Positions 1 to 10,662 of a stretch of DNA of 64,000 bases are shown one piece after another. Position 1 is the stretch's first letter, and every line of letters starts with the position of its first letter. The position numbers were made by a program, and so were the translations under genes. The notes beneath the pieces are model-generated. The model worked only from the letters and a program-made list of their open reading frames with translations. It searched no databases and was not told the DNA's origin. The stretch is from Globodera rostochiensis. Taxonomy: Eukaryota > Nematoda > Chromadorea > Rhabditida > Heteroderidae. The DNA lies in assembly GCA_018350325.1 (NCBI GenBank), contig JAEVLN010000002.1:1494162-1558161 (forward strand), given 5' to 3'.

Positions 1-63
1 GCATTGGCTTTTGGAAAGCCCCTAACTCAAGAGTAGTCCCCGAAAGAGACAGAGAGGGACGAG
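1..63 (+). CDS. Partial candidate exon at window edge
   Basis: The first 63 bases are much richer in G+C than what follows and are open from base 3 (peptide IGFWKAPNSRVVPERDREGR). They end in GAG followed by GTAAAT, a good 5' splice site, after which the sequence becomes intron-like. The exon starts before the window. Only 20 codons are visible, charged and without a known motif, so no product is proposed. The reverse strand is also open across it, but has no matching splice sites. Confidence 0.4.
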
Positions 64-890
64 GTAAATTGAACAAATATCGGCGAATTGTATGAATGAT
101 TTACATAATTGAGGAGTGTGGAAATCGGCCTAAATACTCTAAATTAATTCATTTTGTGTAATAAAAATTTAAAAAAATATCTTTTAATTTTTGAATAAAA
201 GAAAATGCCAAAATTTTTTTAAATTTTATTTTTGTTTAAAATTTATTTATTATAAACAAACATAAACCCATCAAAGGTTGGGTTCAGAATTATTTTAACT
301 AAATTCAAATAAAATTAAACCTAACATAGATATAAAATAAATCTAAAAAAATACTCTACATTTGGTTGTGGGTTCTTAGCGAAAAATATCCTTACATAAA
401 TTAGAAAAAAACAAATGCAAAATAATTCAAAAAATAATTATGAAAGTACAATGATTATAGATTTAACAGTACAATGAAATTTTAAGCAGTGTAAAATATT
501 CCGAATTATGGAATCGAAGGTAAGATGAGAATATTATATTTAAAAACAGAATAATTAATTACATAATTAAAACCCATTTCTATTGTGGTGTACGGACAAA
601 TCTTCACATAGCAAGTTCAAAAAAAACAATACGAAATTACTAATTTCAAGATGTCTTTTATTGTTTATTGGTGAAAGATTTCTCGCAATAATGTTACTCA
701 TTTTTTACTAAATTAAATGATTTTGAAATTTTTAAATAATTTTTGCTTTGCCAAACTATTAATATTGAGGATTAAAATTAAAAATAATACAAAAGGCAAA
801 CAGTTTAATTGACTTTTTTTAAATTTTATAATAAACCATTTGAAAACATTTATAACATGGAAAATACATGCCTTCCGCGTTGATCTTAGG
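64..890. other. AT-rich stretch, no feature recognised
   Basis: A-rich on the plus strand, with only short open frames. A 65-codon minus-strand open frame at 713-910 is low-complexity (Asn, Lys, Phe, Ile), runs into the foldback element next to it, and is not accepted as a gene. Most likely intron or intergenic DNA. Confidence 0.5.
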
Positions 891-897
891 TTTTCAG

Positions 898-1048
898 TAG
901 GGTTGTTCACGGTCGGTTAACCGAACCGAAACCGAAACCGATAACCGGCTTTTTTGGCCCAAAAACCGAAACAGAAAACCGGGGGTCGCAAACCCGGCCT
1001 AACCGAAAACCGGGGGTACCGGTTTAAAACCGACCGTGAACAACCCTA
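898..1048. mobile_element. 151-bp foldback hAT-like MITE
   Basis: The element begins TAGGGTTGTTCACGGTCGG and ends with the reverse complement of this; 21 bases at each end match perfectly. The interior is made of short words of the AACCG/CCGAAACCG type. It has no coding capacity. Flanks are GTTTTCAG on the left and GTTTTAGC on the right, which could be an imperfect 8-bp target duplication of the hAT type. A diverged right end of the same family lies at 44836-44879. The transposase source is not in this window. Confidence 0.75.
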
Positions 1049-1200
1049 GTTTTAGCATCAGGAGAGTTTCGTATCGTACTTGAAGAAAGCAAAAATATAA
1101 TCAATTTAATAATAAACCAAAAATAAATTTAAAAAACTAATTAAAGTTATGGAAAAAAAAATTGTAAGATTACACGAAATATAATATGATTTTAGCATCG

Positions 1201-1311
1201 GGAGGGTTTCAAAACAACTATGCATTTACATCTGTCCATGGCGAGAAGGCCCCGGATGAACACATGGAGTGCCGCTTCGACACATGCATATCAACCCAAT
1301 TTTGTATATAA
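1201..1311 (+). CDS. Candidate exon, Cys-containing
   Basis: GC-richer island open from the AG at about 1204 to a TAA at 1309. It contains the run NYAFTSVHGEKAPDEHMECR followed by FDTCIS. An AG acceptor lies just upstream (ATCGGGAG). A donor could be the GTATAT at 1304. The Cys spacing recalls extracellular modules such as LDL-receptor class A, but too little is visible to claim this. The bases before it repeat, with changes, a stretch at 1050-1075. Confidence 0.35.
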   Translation, partial: GGFQNNYAFTSVHGEKAPDEHMECRFDTCISTQFCI

Positions 1312-1583
1312 ATTTTAACACTTAAAGTCTAATGCAAAAGTCAAAAAATATTTAAATATAACTGAAGGACAAATCCAAAACAATCGAAAACAATAATAAA
1401 ACAAAAAGTACATAACGGAAAGTAATTGTCAAAATATTGCCAATGACCTCAGTTTATCTTTTGAAGCAGCCATATGTTGATATAAATAGTTAAAATGTTA
1501 TATAACAAATACAAATTTTCTATAAATAAAAGAAAACTAAAAAGTTTTGAATTAGATCATGTTTAATATTTTTACATATATGT

Positions 1584-1711
1584 TATGGTGTACGTCTACC
1601 GCGGCACACCGCACATTGGCAGTTTTCGTCCCTCGGCAACAAAAAAGTCACCACTGTTCTGACCAAAGTTGGCAGTGGTGTTAGTCGAAGGCATATATAC
1701 CCAAAGACATC
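1584..1711. CDS. Candidate exon, strand ambiguous
   Basis: The island is open on both strands. Plus reading: 42 codons (begins YGVRLPRHTAHWQFSSLGNK, then KVTTVLTKVGSG) ending in a GTAAAC donor at 1712. The pattern faintly recalls mitochondrial ribosomal protein mL49, but only loosely. Minus reading: begins with Met at 1694 (MPSTNTTANFGQNSGDFFVA) and runs to a GTAGAC donor below 1600. Neither can be chosen by eye; transcript data would decide. Confidence 0.35.
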
Positions 1712-2224
1712 GTAAACATGTAAAAAATAAAATTCACTGCAAAAAGTTTTTAGAAATGCGTGTTTTTTGGGGTAATTAATGTTTTTATAAGATTATTAAT
1801 TTTCCTTCTCTAACGTTATGGTGTTTATTACTTTGTGGCAGGCTACTTTTTTCATTAATAACTGTTGCCCCCTGGTTGACCTTCACAATTTCTCTAAAAG
1901 TACTCAATTTTTTATTATTTGTTTGCAAATCATATTTAAAATTTTTTTATTTCTTTTTGTTCACTTTCATTATTGTATATTTTTATTGTTCCAATTAAAC
2001 CTTTGCCGATTTACATGAATACTGTGAAATAATCTCACATAACAGTGATGCGCCAATTTTTGAAGCTTATTAGGAATGGGAGAGATCCGTGGAATTTTTT
2101 TAAAATTGGAATTTGTTAAAAGATTTATCAGGGTTTTTAAAATTACAGAACAAAAGGTTTTCCCCTAAAAAAAATTCTAAATTGCCTTCAATAAATTAAA
2201 AGAAAAATTGAATAAAAAATTTTA

Positions 2225-2420
2225 GAAATTGTTTTCTTTAAGAAATAGAATGACCAATTGGATGTTGTTCTTCCTCTTCAAAGAGTTCTTTTTTATAAGT
2301 TCTATTTTTCTGTTTTCTAGTTCTTCTATTTTTGCCCTTTATCATGTTGTTCAAGAATTTTTTGATTACTGCAAATATTCTTCAAAATAGCCAGGGGCTT
2401 TACATAGCTGCATACGATTT
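2225..2420 (-). pseudogene. Possible coiled-coil coding relic
   Basis: On the minus strand one frame reads YVKPLAILKNICSNQKILEQ and, after a one-base shift, continues KIEELENRKIELIKKNSLKR to beyond 2225. The Glu/Lys/Leu pattern resembles the coiled-coil tails of Myb/SANT-like or BED-finger transposon proteins. The frame change and early stops indicate a decayed fragment. It lies next to the plus-strand open frame at 2554-2793 and both may be parts of one old insertion. Confidence 0.25.
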
Positions 2421-2553
2421 TTTGTTTGTTAAAGCAATAGTTGAAGTAATTATTTTAGTTATATTTTGATTTTCAGTTTTATCTGTTTTTTTGGCATCGT
2501 TTTTTGTACGATTTATGTCTTCATTTTTGTTATTTTTAGCACTTTAACTTAAA

Positions 2554-2793
2554 TTGCAGTTTAATTTTGTTGCTCCAAAAGTTGCTGCTGAATTGTATTT
2601 TAATAATATTTTTATTTTAGATGAATCTAATTACATTATTGCTAATGAAGAATATGGGGTTTTTCTTCCTTTAAACGAGATGAGCAATAAAAAAATAGCA
2701 GATTCATTTGGAGAACTTCTGAACAACGCTCACATTAGCGTTGAAGAGATAGGCAGTTCTTGTGGGGAGTTAATGAATAGAACAGTTGCTTAA
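2554..2793 (+). CDS. 79-codon open frame, unknown protein
   Basis: Seventy-nine codons without a stop, with balanced acidic and polar composition (starts QFNFVAPKVAAELYFNNIFI; later SVEEIGSSCGELMNRTVA). It starts at a TTGCAG that could be an acceptor, so residue 1 may not be a true start (the codon is TTG). All minus-strand frames are closed here, which makes the plus reading more credible than in most islands. No motif is recognised. It may be an exon or a piece of a decayed mobile element. Confidence 0.4.
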   Translation: MQFNFVAPKVAAELYFNNIFILDESNYIIANEEYGVFLPLNEMSNKKIADSFGELLNNAHISVEEIGSSCGELMNRTVA

Positions 2794-2981
2794 GAGAATT
2801 TAAATCATTATTTTGAAGATGAGAATTGTCATTTAGCGATCAACAACATCTATTGGGTCCTTTTATTTTTTTTATTTTTTTTTTAGAGAAAAATATCCAA
2901 ACTCTTTAGATATCCAGACTTAAAATTTACAAATACTACTAATAAATAAACTTATTTATCTAGAGTCGAACTATTAAGATA

Positions 2982-3113
2982 ATGACTTTTGATTCTGAAG
3001 CTACATCTGCGGTTACCGAGAATTTAATGCGGATGTCGCCGACGCTTCAATGTTTGTCCCGTATTAGGCATTTTAAAAAACTATCAATAATCCAGACTCG
3101 AAACGGAAAATAA
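2982..3113 (+). CDS. Small candidate ORF/exon (43 aa)
   Basis: Begins ATG ACT TTT GAT and runs 43 codons to TAA; peptide starts MTFDSEATSAVTENLMRMSP and continues TLQCLSRIRHFKKLSI. It may be a first or internal exon: an AG acceptor (ATTAAG) sits 4 bases before the ATG and a GTATTA at 3060 could be a donor. No homologue recognised. Confidence 0.35.
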   Translation: MTFDSEATSAVTENLMRMSPTLQCLSRIRHFKKLSIIQTRNGK

Positions 3114-3363
3114 AAACGTGCTAATGAGTTTACAAAATGAGACACATAAATTTTAATGAATAAAAAAAATTGAGGCAAATTATTATTTTTAAATATTTAA
3201 GCAATATAACGATTTCAGCTAATTGTTATTAATATGTATTAAATGCAAAAATAAAATTGAAATAATAATTGCAAATTGCTAACTTTCTTTATTTTATGTT
3301 ATATGTTGTTATTTTATTTTTGGATTGCTGAACCAGCAGTTTGTATAGCTGTGGATTAGATTA

Positions 3364-3448
3364 TTAATTTCTAACAAGGTTTTGCATAAACGCCCAATCG
3401 ATCAATTTAGATCTAACGATCAGCATGAATTTGTCCAATAAATCAATA
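3364..3448 (-). CDS. Candidate exon, weak
   Basis: Minus-strand frame following a TTTTGAG acceptor reads DLLDKFMLIVRSKLIDWAFM and ends with a stop at 3364. A plus-strand frame (KVLHKRPIDQFRSNDQHEF) is also open. The minus reading has the better hydrophobic spacing, but strand is not settled. Confidence 0.25.
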
Positions 3449-3981
3449 CTCAAAATTTTTCTATAAACTTCAAAGTTGTTTTATTTGTGTTTAATTTTAT
3501 TTCTTGTGGTAAAATAATGCTTTTTGGCCGCTTTAATTAAACTTAAAAGCAATAATAATTAATATTCACTTATGAGGACAAAATAAATTTTGGATGTTTG
3601 AAAAAGTACACTTTTTTGTGAATAATAAATTTGAAAATATGTGAATGGTTGTTCTTGCACCAAATAACATGAAGAGCCATTACCAATGCAAGTAATTTGT
3701 TATGTAAAAATTTAAAATTAATTTTACAACATTTACCGCGGAATATTTATTTTATTTCTTTAGTGCAGTATGCATTTTCTTTATATAAATTATTTATTTC
3801 TATTAATGCCAAAATTAACTTGTTTGTATTTATTAATTTTGTTTAGCAAGCTCATAAACGTTTAAGAACAAATTTGTAATTTAAACAACTTATTATTTAT
3901 TTACAATGTTATTTCTTTATGTTTGGCATTTTTATAAAAGTTGAATTTTTTGTTGAATAATTCTAAATTGTTCTTGGTAAG

Positions 3982-4086
3982 TACCTTCTGCTGCTCAAAT
4001 TGTCAGATCAGAGGAAGTCCCGCCGGCTTTTTTCCATGGTTTACAATGTTCTTGCCAATGAATCGGCCGATTCCGCTGGAACAAAG
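3982..4086 (+). CDS. Candidate exon with both splice sites
   Basis: Thirty-five codons open between an AG (TTGGTAAG) and AAG|GTTATT. Peptide begins YLLLLKLSDQRKSRRLFSMV and ends NVLANESADSAGTK. On the minus strand a TTTGTTCCAG acceptor at 4076 precedes a 23-codon frame ending in TGA (GIGRFIGKNIVNHGKKPAGL). The plus frame is longer and is bounded on both sides, so I prefer it. Confidence 0.35.
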
Positions 4087-4089
4087 GTT

Positions 4090-5035
4090 ATTTTAAATTT
4101 ACGTTATAAATTTTGATTCATTTTTTATTATAAATTTATTTGACATTATTTAAAGGTATAAGTCAAAGTTGTATTCAATGAACGTTAATAAATATCACTT
4201 ATTGGTTTGCTTTTCAAATTATTTTTTATTGTTATTTTATTTGTCATTTTCAATCAAATATAGAATTAATTTAAATTTTTTTAAATTTAATTTATCCTTG
4301 TTTTATTTTTAACGAACCGGCGTTCAAGCGTTTAATAAAGAAACATTTCTATTTTTTACTCATTTAATGAGATATTATCTAAATTTTTCATTCAGGGTTT
4401 TAATTTTTAATTATGTATTCTTTTATTTGAACTTGATGTAATAACCACAACCACTTAAAACGATTTGGTGATTTGGAATATAACCACAATTTTGATTTTT
4501 AAATTGAGTTAATTTACATTTGACCCTTTTTAAGATTTTTAATCATCAAGGTTTATTTAAGATTTTTGTTGTTACTAAAGCAAAATTTAGCTGAAATATT
4601 TAAAATTAAATTAATATATTAAAATAAATGGATAAATCAAACAAAGCATTTGCTATCAAACAAAAAACAACCAAAACAATCATTTAAATAAAAAAAATTT
4701 GCAGTAACTTCTTTAAATGAAAGATTCTACCAAAATTTTTTGATACACTTTTTAGCAAAGCACGATAATAATTAAAACCGAAAAATAAGCTCTAAACAAA
4801 AATATTTAAAAAAGTAATATTTTTATGTCAAGTTAAAGAGAAAAGATTTTCATAAAATTTTTAATGGCAAAAGAATAGTATATTGCCTTAAAAACAAGAA
4901 AAATAAAATTATTCAAAACTTCAAACAAAATACAATATTAAATCTGACTTTGTTAAAAACAAAAAATAAAAATGCGGATACTGATTTATGCCAAATTATT
5001 GAGTAAAGTTTACACGTTACAATTACAATCTTTCT
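4090..5035. other. AT-rich stretch, no feature recognised
   Basis: Long A/T runs switching from T-rich to A-rich at about 4600. I see no island or splice-bounded frame. Probably intron or intergenic. Confidence 0.5.
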
Positions 5036-5069
5036 TTGGAAATAAACAAAAATATAAACAATTGACGTG

Positions 5070-5215
5070 TTAGCTAAATTTTCTTTGTTCTTCCCCATGC
5101 ACCCGCACGAGGCGCCGGAGCATATAACAAGCCCAGAATTTGTTACCACGAACTTGGCCATTGCCTAACCATCTGGTTCCAAAGAAAAGGTGGACGATTA
5201 TGCGACGTATACATT
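5070..5215. other. GC-richer island, possible exon, strand unclear
   Basis: Open in several frames. Plus: FSLFFPMHPHEAPEHITSPE then a stop at 5164. Minus: a frame reading MYTSHNRPPFLWNQMVRQWP ends at a GTG|GTAACA donor; another minus frame (MAKFVVTNSGLVICSGASCG) runs on for 82 codons into AT-rich sequence. The minus donor is the best single signal. Confidence 0.3.
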
Positions 5216-5424
5216 ATTTTTTTATGTGCCATGATGCTCTATGATAAAAGAAAAAATAACTTTCTCCAAATTTAATAAATAAAACAAAGTATGAAATTAC
5301 AAATGCGCAAAAAGATTCGCACAAAAACGTATTTTAAATTTTAAAATTAATTATTTATAAAATACTAAAAATAAATTTAATAAATTCTTTATCCTCCACT
5401 TCGAAGGATACAGGATTGCATGTC

Positions 5425-5440
5425 GGGGGGGGGGGGGGGG
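5425..5440. repeat. G16 homopolymer
   Basis: Sixteen consecutive G bases in strongly AT-rich DNA, flanked by GTC and TCGG. Such tracts can form G-quadruplexes and are prone to length error in sequencing. Confidence 0.9.
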
Positions 5441-5909
5441 TCGGTGCTGAACCACTAAAAATTTTAAAACGCAGTTCAAATAATAGATAATTTATATTAA
5501 TGGTTTAAAGATTTATGGTATAAATATTGTTGTGTAATTAAAAATAAAAGGTTATAATGACAAAAAAAAACTTAAAACGTCTGAAACCGTAAAAATATAT
5601 TTAATGTCTCAAAACGAATTGTCATGGAGAAAATCGGGAAAGGCAGGAAGAATACGAGTCTTATAATTATTGAAAAAAACAAGTATTGCGAAAATTTGTT
5701 ATAATATATAAAGTCAATTTTGAAAATACAGCTAGTTAAATTACGTAACATTTTTAAACAACCCAATTGAATATTTTTCTTTGTTTTTTGTTTCATATTA
5801 TTTCTTTTGTTCTATTTTTCCTTTTTAGTATTCGTTTTTGTTTGGGGAATGAGATTTTAAGTCAATTTGAATTATTCGATTTAAATTATTTATTGAGTTA
5901 ATATTGCTG

Positions 5910-6026
5910 TTAGGCTTTAGTTCCACTCGCTGCTTTAGGTACCAAAATGCGATATCTCGGTGGTTGATCAAGTGGCCAATCCTCCAGTTTACTGATTATT
6001 GCTGATGCGCACTCGTAGTGACAATT
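5910..6026 (-). CDS. Candidate terminal exon
   Basis: Minus-strand frame of 38 codons ending in TAA at 5910; it includes AIISKLEDWPLDQPPRYRIL then VPKAASGTKA. A CGCATCAG acceptor precedes the Ala-Ile-Ile run. The plus strand offers a TGCTTTAG acceptor and VPKCDISVVDQVANPPVY, also plausible. The minus frame is longer. Confidence 0.35.
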   Translation of the reverse strand, partial: NCHYECASAIISKLEDWPLDQPPRYRILVPKAASGTKA

Positions 6027-6480
6027 CTATACAATTTTCTTATTTTGCTATATCATGCGGCTAGAAAAATAAAATAATTTGCTTCCAAATAAAATTAGAT
6101 ATTCAAATTTTACTATTGCGTTTGGAGCAGTTTAATGTTATTCTTATGGTAATTTTAACAGAGTAAAATTTTAAAATCATAAAAATCCCGACGAGATTTG
6201 CTCGATTCAATGCTTATCTTTATTTGATGTGAATTATTTAAAAAAAGTGAATTTATTATTCAATCTTACGGAATCTTCTTTTTCAATTTTAACCTATTTT
6301 TTTGCGAACATGGTTTGACAAGAAAAGCCGGGAAATAGCATACATATCCAAAAAATTTAGAATTAGATCGATTTTTTAGTCAATATAACCAATACTTTGG
6401 CATTTTTGAGAGTAAATCAATATTTCGCTATTTGTCCATAATAAATCGATATATTAGGCAATTTCAAATGATTTTGAAAA

Positions 6481-6600
6481 AAGCAATCCTGCGCAGGATT
6501 TTGCTGTTGTGTTTGAATATGGCAGTCATAATGCTAATCATCAGATGTGACTTTGGGTTTGACAGGTTTCACCCTGGTCCTAAAGCCTTCGTGATCTAAC
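6481..6600 (+). other. GC-richer island, possible exon
   Basis: One plus frame is hydrophobic (RILLLCLNMAVIMLIIRCDF, then GFDRFHPGPKAFVI and stop), which could be a membrane helix. A second plus frame after a TGCGCAG acceptor reads DFAVVFEYGSHNANHQ and meets a GTGACT donor. Only transcript evidence can choose. Confidence 0.3.
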
Positions 6601-7707
6601 AATTGAAGTAAAGTCATCAAACTACGATATGTTCAAAAATATCTGTTTAATACACGTAGTGCAAAGATGTGCAAATGACTGCTCTATTCATTTCTCGGTT
6701 AATGGAATTTTAAATAAGATTTATTAAAGAATCAGTGTTCAAATTTTTTAAAGTGAGTATTTTTATATGTTTTTTTTTAATTTATGGGTAGTAAAATGGT
6801 TAGATTGTTAAAATATTTAGCAATAAAAATATTATTGTCCGAATTACAGGTGAGTTTTATTTATTGGTGGAAAATTCTTGTTTATTTTTACTTGAATTAA
6901 AGATGCTTTTTGTTTGGCAATTGGCTGGGGAAATAAATAAAGGAAAAATAATAATAATAATAATAGGAACTGCGTTATTAAAAAAATTATTTCTCTTCGG
7001 TTGTTCCATTTTAATAAAAAATTAAATTTTTTTAAAACTTTTTTTTTGCAATTGAAGAAGCGAGTTTAATTATTTAAATTTTTATTTATTGCTTTAATCC
7101 TTGTATCTGGTTATTAAATAAAACAAAACCACTGTTTTTCTAAATGCTTTTTCTCGACAAAAAAACTCACATAGTATGCTCGCATCCTAACTCCCGATCG
7201 AGGCAATAGCAACCTTAAATTCTGGTTTTCGTTAGTATTATTTAAATATTAACTTTTTTTTGGTTAAGGTTATGCTTTTTTTTTAAATTTTTGTTTGTTG
7301 ATTTTATATGATTAAAATAGACATGTTTTCCAGCAACTTTAATAAATAAAATGATTTTTACAAAGATTTTACAGGTTTAAATCTAGACAATGCACTAACC
7401 TTTTTAACAACAAAATGTGTATTAAGCCCTTTTGTGCCTAGAATTTGCAAGTCACCATTGTTTATTTTTGCTCATTTGATGTTTGTTGCATATTATATAT
7501 TTTTTGTGTTAATAAATTAAAAATTAAGCAAAACGATATCCTTAGATAATAGACTTAAATTTGGTATAAATCTTTAGGTCCAATTAATTTTGTTAAGGTT
7601 TTGTGAATTTTAATCACTTCAATAATCTTTCTTCAGTATTTGTTAAAGTTGATTTTTATTTTTTAAATTATATTTGTTTTATAGCAGTGAAATAATTTCA
7701 TTTACAA

Positions 7708-7819
7708 TTAGACAGCCTTTCGCATCAGATCGTGCAAACTTAACCGCCCAATCAGATAATTCATTTTATATGTATGACGACTGACGAGCACGTGTGTGAT
7801 GATTAGCGGCAAATCCCCT
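7708..7819 (-). CDS. Candidate terminal exon
   Basis: Minus strand: a TTAATTCAG acceptor followed by 37 open codons to a TAA at 7708 (starts GDLPLIITHVLVSRHTYKMN, ends SLHDLMRKAV). The composition is protein-like and the frame is long for this base composition. A plus frame of 24 codons after an AATTAG acceptor is the alternative. Confidence 0.35.
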
Positions 7820-8202
7820 CTGAATTAATTTCTTTTAAATTTAAAAATTGTATTGATTTTTTAAAATTTTCAATGATTTGTTATTGATTTTGAGTATTCA
7901 TTTGTAATTTAAAAAAATTAATTTTTGTTTTCATTTAAAAATTTTTTGGAAAATTTGTAATATTTAATATTGATGATTTATGATTTATAATATTGGTAAT
8001 TGCGCAGATTTATGTAAGTTAAAGTTTTTTGTAGAGGTTTTTATTGTTTAATTTATAATTTGGTTAAGCTTCTTTTTACCTTTTTAAATTTATGTTTGTG
8101 CTTATATAATTATATTTCTATTGTTTATAATATTGTTTTTTTCAAAGTTGTTTTTAATGCGTTTATAAATTAGATAATTATTTTAGATAATAATTTTTGA
8201 TT

Positions 8203-8292
8203 AGACAAAGACCAGATCCTTATATTGCTTATCATTCACGCGACCACCAATGTCAAAATTGGTGCTCTCCGGGGGCAACAATTTTTGATTAA
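8203..8292. other. GC-richer island, possible exon
   Basis: Plus: ATTAG acceptor then RQRPDPYIAYHSRDHQCQNW to TAA at 8290. Minus: LPPESTNFDIGGRVNDKQYK to a stop at 8201, with a possible GTGAAT donor. Strand unresolved. Confidence 0.3.
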
Positions 8293-9020
8293 ACAAAGAG
8301 TTTTGGTTTGTTTAATCTGTTTCAGTAACCATAAACATTTATAAAAAACAAAACAAAATATAATAAAAAGGATATTAATTAGTTAGGTTTTGTTTAATAT
8401 TTAAACAATTAGATAATGTTGTTAATAAAATATTTATTATCAAAATTTTGTCGTTATTTTTTGCATTTAATATTGTAAAAGCTATATCTCTTTTTTCGAA
8501 ATCCGCATGATTAATTATTTTTAAATTATATACCTAATAAAAATGGTCTATCCACTTTTGTTTTATTTAAAATTTACAATGAATAATGATAATCATTATT
8601 TTTAGGTTACTGGAAAGACGTATAATGATTGTAATTAATAACGTTTTAAAATATTATTTTATAATATGCTAGACGCGAGAGGACCCGTATTTTAGATGCA
8701 GCTTCAGTTAAGAATTTATGTTCCTTCAAAAAAAACACTTTTGTTTCAGCCTCTGCGAGATTCATCATTTTTTAATTGTTTGGCACTTTTTATCACCTTT
8801 TTAAATAATTTTTTTTCTATTAAGGATAAATTTTTAAATGTCTTACACTTGACCATTATGTCTTTATTTCAGAGCTGAAAATTTTTATTTATTTGGCTCT
8901 CACACAAATTAGGTAAAACAAAGCTAAGAAACTAGCGAAATATAGGAACATTTTATCATGTTTTATAATTCTAACTTTATAAAATTGAGTATATGCTTAT
9001 TAAATTAAATGTTTCTACAG

Positions 9021-9133
9021 CCGTCGGCAGCCCTTTGTTCTTTTCAATTACAAAAAAATTTAATTAACGCAATGTCTTTGGAACCAGAGCCACGTGCGCT
9101 CATCTCATTTTGATTGTTGTTAGGTTTGAGCGC
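9021..9133. CDS. Candidate exon, both strands plausible
   Basis: Plus: excellent acceptor GTTTCTACAG, then 30 codons (PSAALCSFQLQKNLINAMSL, ends EPEPRALISF) to TGA at 9111. Minus: excellent acceptor CCTTTTGTGTCTCAG above 9133, then ALKPNNNQNEMSARGSGSKD to a stop near 9044. Both are good by eye, so the feature is left unstranded. Confidence 0.35.
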
Positions 9134-9456
9134 CTGAGACACAAAAGGAGAAGATAAGGCAATATTTATTATTCTATGTGTTTTTATGTTTCTAAATAAT
9201 TTCTTATGTTACTTTAGAAATGAATTTTATCAACTTGCTTTTTTAATAAGATTGGAATAATTTTATATGCTTTATCTTTCTTTCACAATCATGCACAATG
9301 CTTTACATATTTAAATAAATCCAATGGCATTTACATTATATTAGTTTTAACATTTTTGACGCTTTAACGAACATTGTCATTTAAAAACATTAAACTGCAG
9401 TAAAAATGAATTTTTACTAATTAAAGTGGATGATATTCAAAAGTTTTTTATATTAG

Positions 9457-9520
9457 TAAATTGCATATTCTTATGGAGCAGACCACCATAATTAATCCAA
9501 TTATAGCCGGGCTTTTGAAG
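9457..9520 (+). CDS. Candidate internal exon (64 bp)
   Basis: TTTATATTAG acceptor, then KLHILMEQTTIINPIIAGLL and a final AAG followed by GTTTAG donor. Both ends fit the GT-AG rule and the reading frame is open throughout. The next stop in frame is the TAG inside the donor, so splicing would be needed to continue. Confidence 0.4.
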
Positions 9521-9726
9521 GTTTAGAGTTTGGTTTTTTTAAATAATTTTATTCAAATTTTTGACATAAAATTTACTCAGATAAAAAAAAATTGTTACAT
9601 TGCTTTTTTAATTTAGTTATTTAAGCATATTCTTTTGAGTATTAGTTGAGAAAATTTTTTTGTTCTTTAAATGTGCATCGTTTTTATTGCATCGGGACGT
9701 AAAATATTGACATAAAAATTGCTATT

Positions 9727-9781
9727 ATGAAAAAAACGTTAATTTATTTAATGATGTTTCATGTCATGAAAATTTTACTGG
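9727..9781 (+). CDS. Possible signal-peptide first exon
   Basis: ATG followed by MKKTLIYLMMFHVMKILL and a GTGAGC donor at 9782. The positive N-terminus with a hydrophobic run is typical of a secretory signal. It is short and AT-rich, so chance is possible. Confidence 0.25.
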
Positions 9782-10144
9782 GTGAGCATGTAATTACAGG
9801 TTATTGTTTTCTATCTCTGAGTAATAACATATTTGCCGGTTTAAATGAACACACATAAAAATTAATTCTTTTTAATAAATAATTTTAAGTTTTTAATGTT
9901 TGCTACTGTAAATGGATTTTCAAAAGATATTTATTTTAGGTATGTTTATAAATAGGTAATGTTTCCAAATATTTTTGTCCTTCTTTAATACTTAATATTG
10001 TAGTTTCCTTAATGCATATATATTTGTTGGTGGTTTTAAATTACTTTTTTATTGATAATGAGAAATTAAACATGTACTAATTCAAAAAGTGTTGTATATT
10101 TTTCTGTTGCTAGATGTATTTTATATAATAATATTTATTAACAG

Positions 10145-10193
10145 CCCGCGCTTAGTTGTTGTAATATGGTCGCTTTGCACTACCTCTAAATAA
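10145..10193 (+). CDS. Possible terminal exon
   Basis: ATTAACAG acceptor followed by PRLVVVIWSLCTTSK and TAA. Short GC-richer island just before the satellite array. A minus frame after TTATTTAG is also open. Confidence 0.25.
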
Positions 10194-10662
10194 CAAATAA
10201 CGCGATAGATTTCAAATGCATTAATAAAAATTATAAAGCTTTATTTAATGCAAATTATATTTATTTCTTTCAATTTTGTTATTTTAAAACAGAGTCTGGC
10301 CGGATTTTTAACTTATAAAATTTCTAAAAAATTTTAAAAAATAATAAAAATCACCAATTATTAATGCAAAAAATAATAAACATAGAAATAATTTTCAAAT
10401 TTCCTAAAAGCAGATATAATGAATAATTCAAGCTATTTACGCAATAAGAAATTTTGTTATGTTTCTTAAATAATAAAATTGCAAATTTTCATTAAAATTT
10501 GTAATATACAAAAAACTCAAATTATATAATTATTAGAAGAAAAGAAAGCTAAAATGAGCAAAGGCCATTTCAGAGCGAACTTAACAAAAAAACAAATAAT
10601 TTCTCATTTAAATTACTGCACAAACATTGCAACAATTTAACGTACATTAATTTTGTCATTAT

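Noticed and set aside
1818..2018. 66-codon frame on plus
   Set aside because: Almost all Phe, Leu and Ile from T-rich DNA, with no GC-richer core or splice edges.
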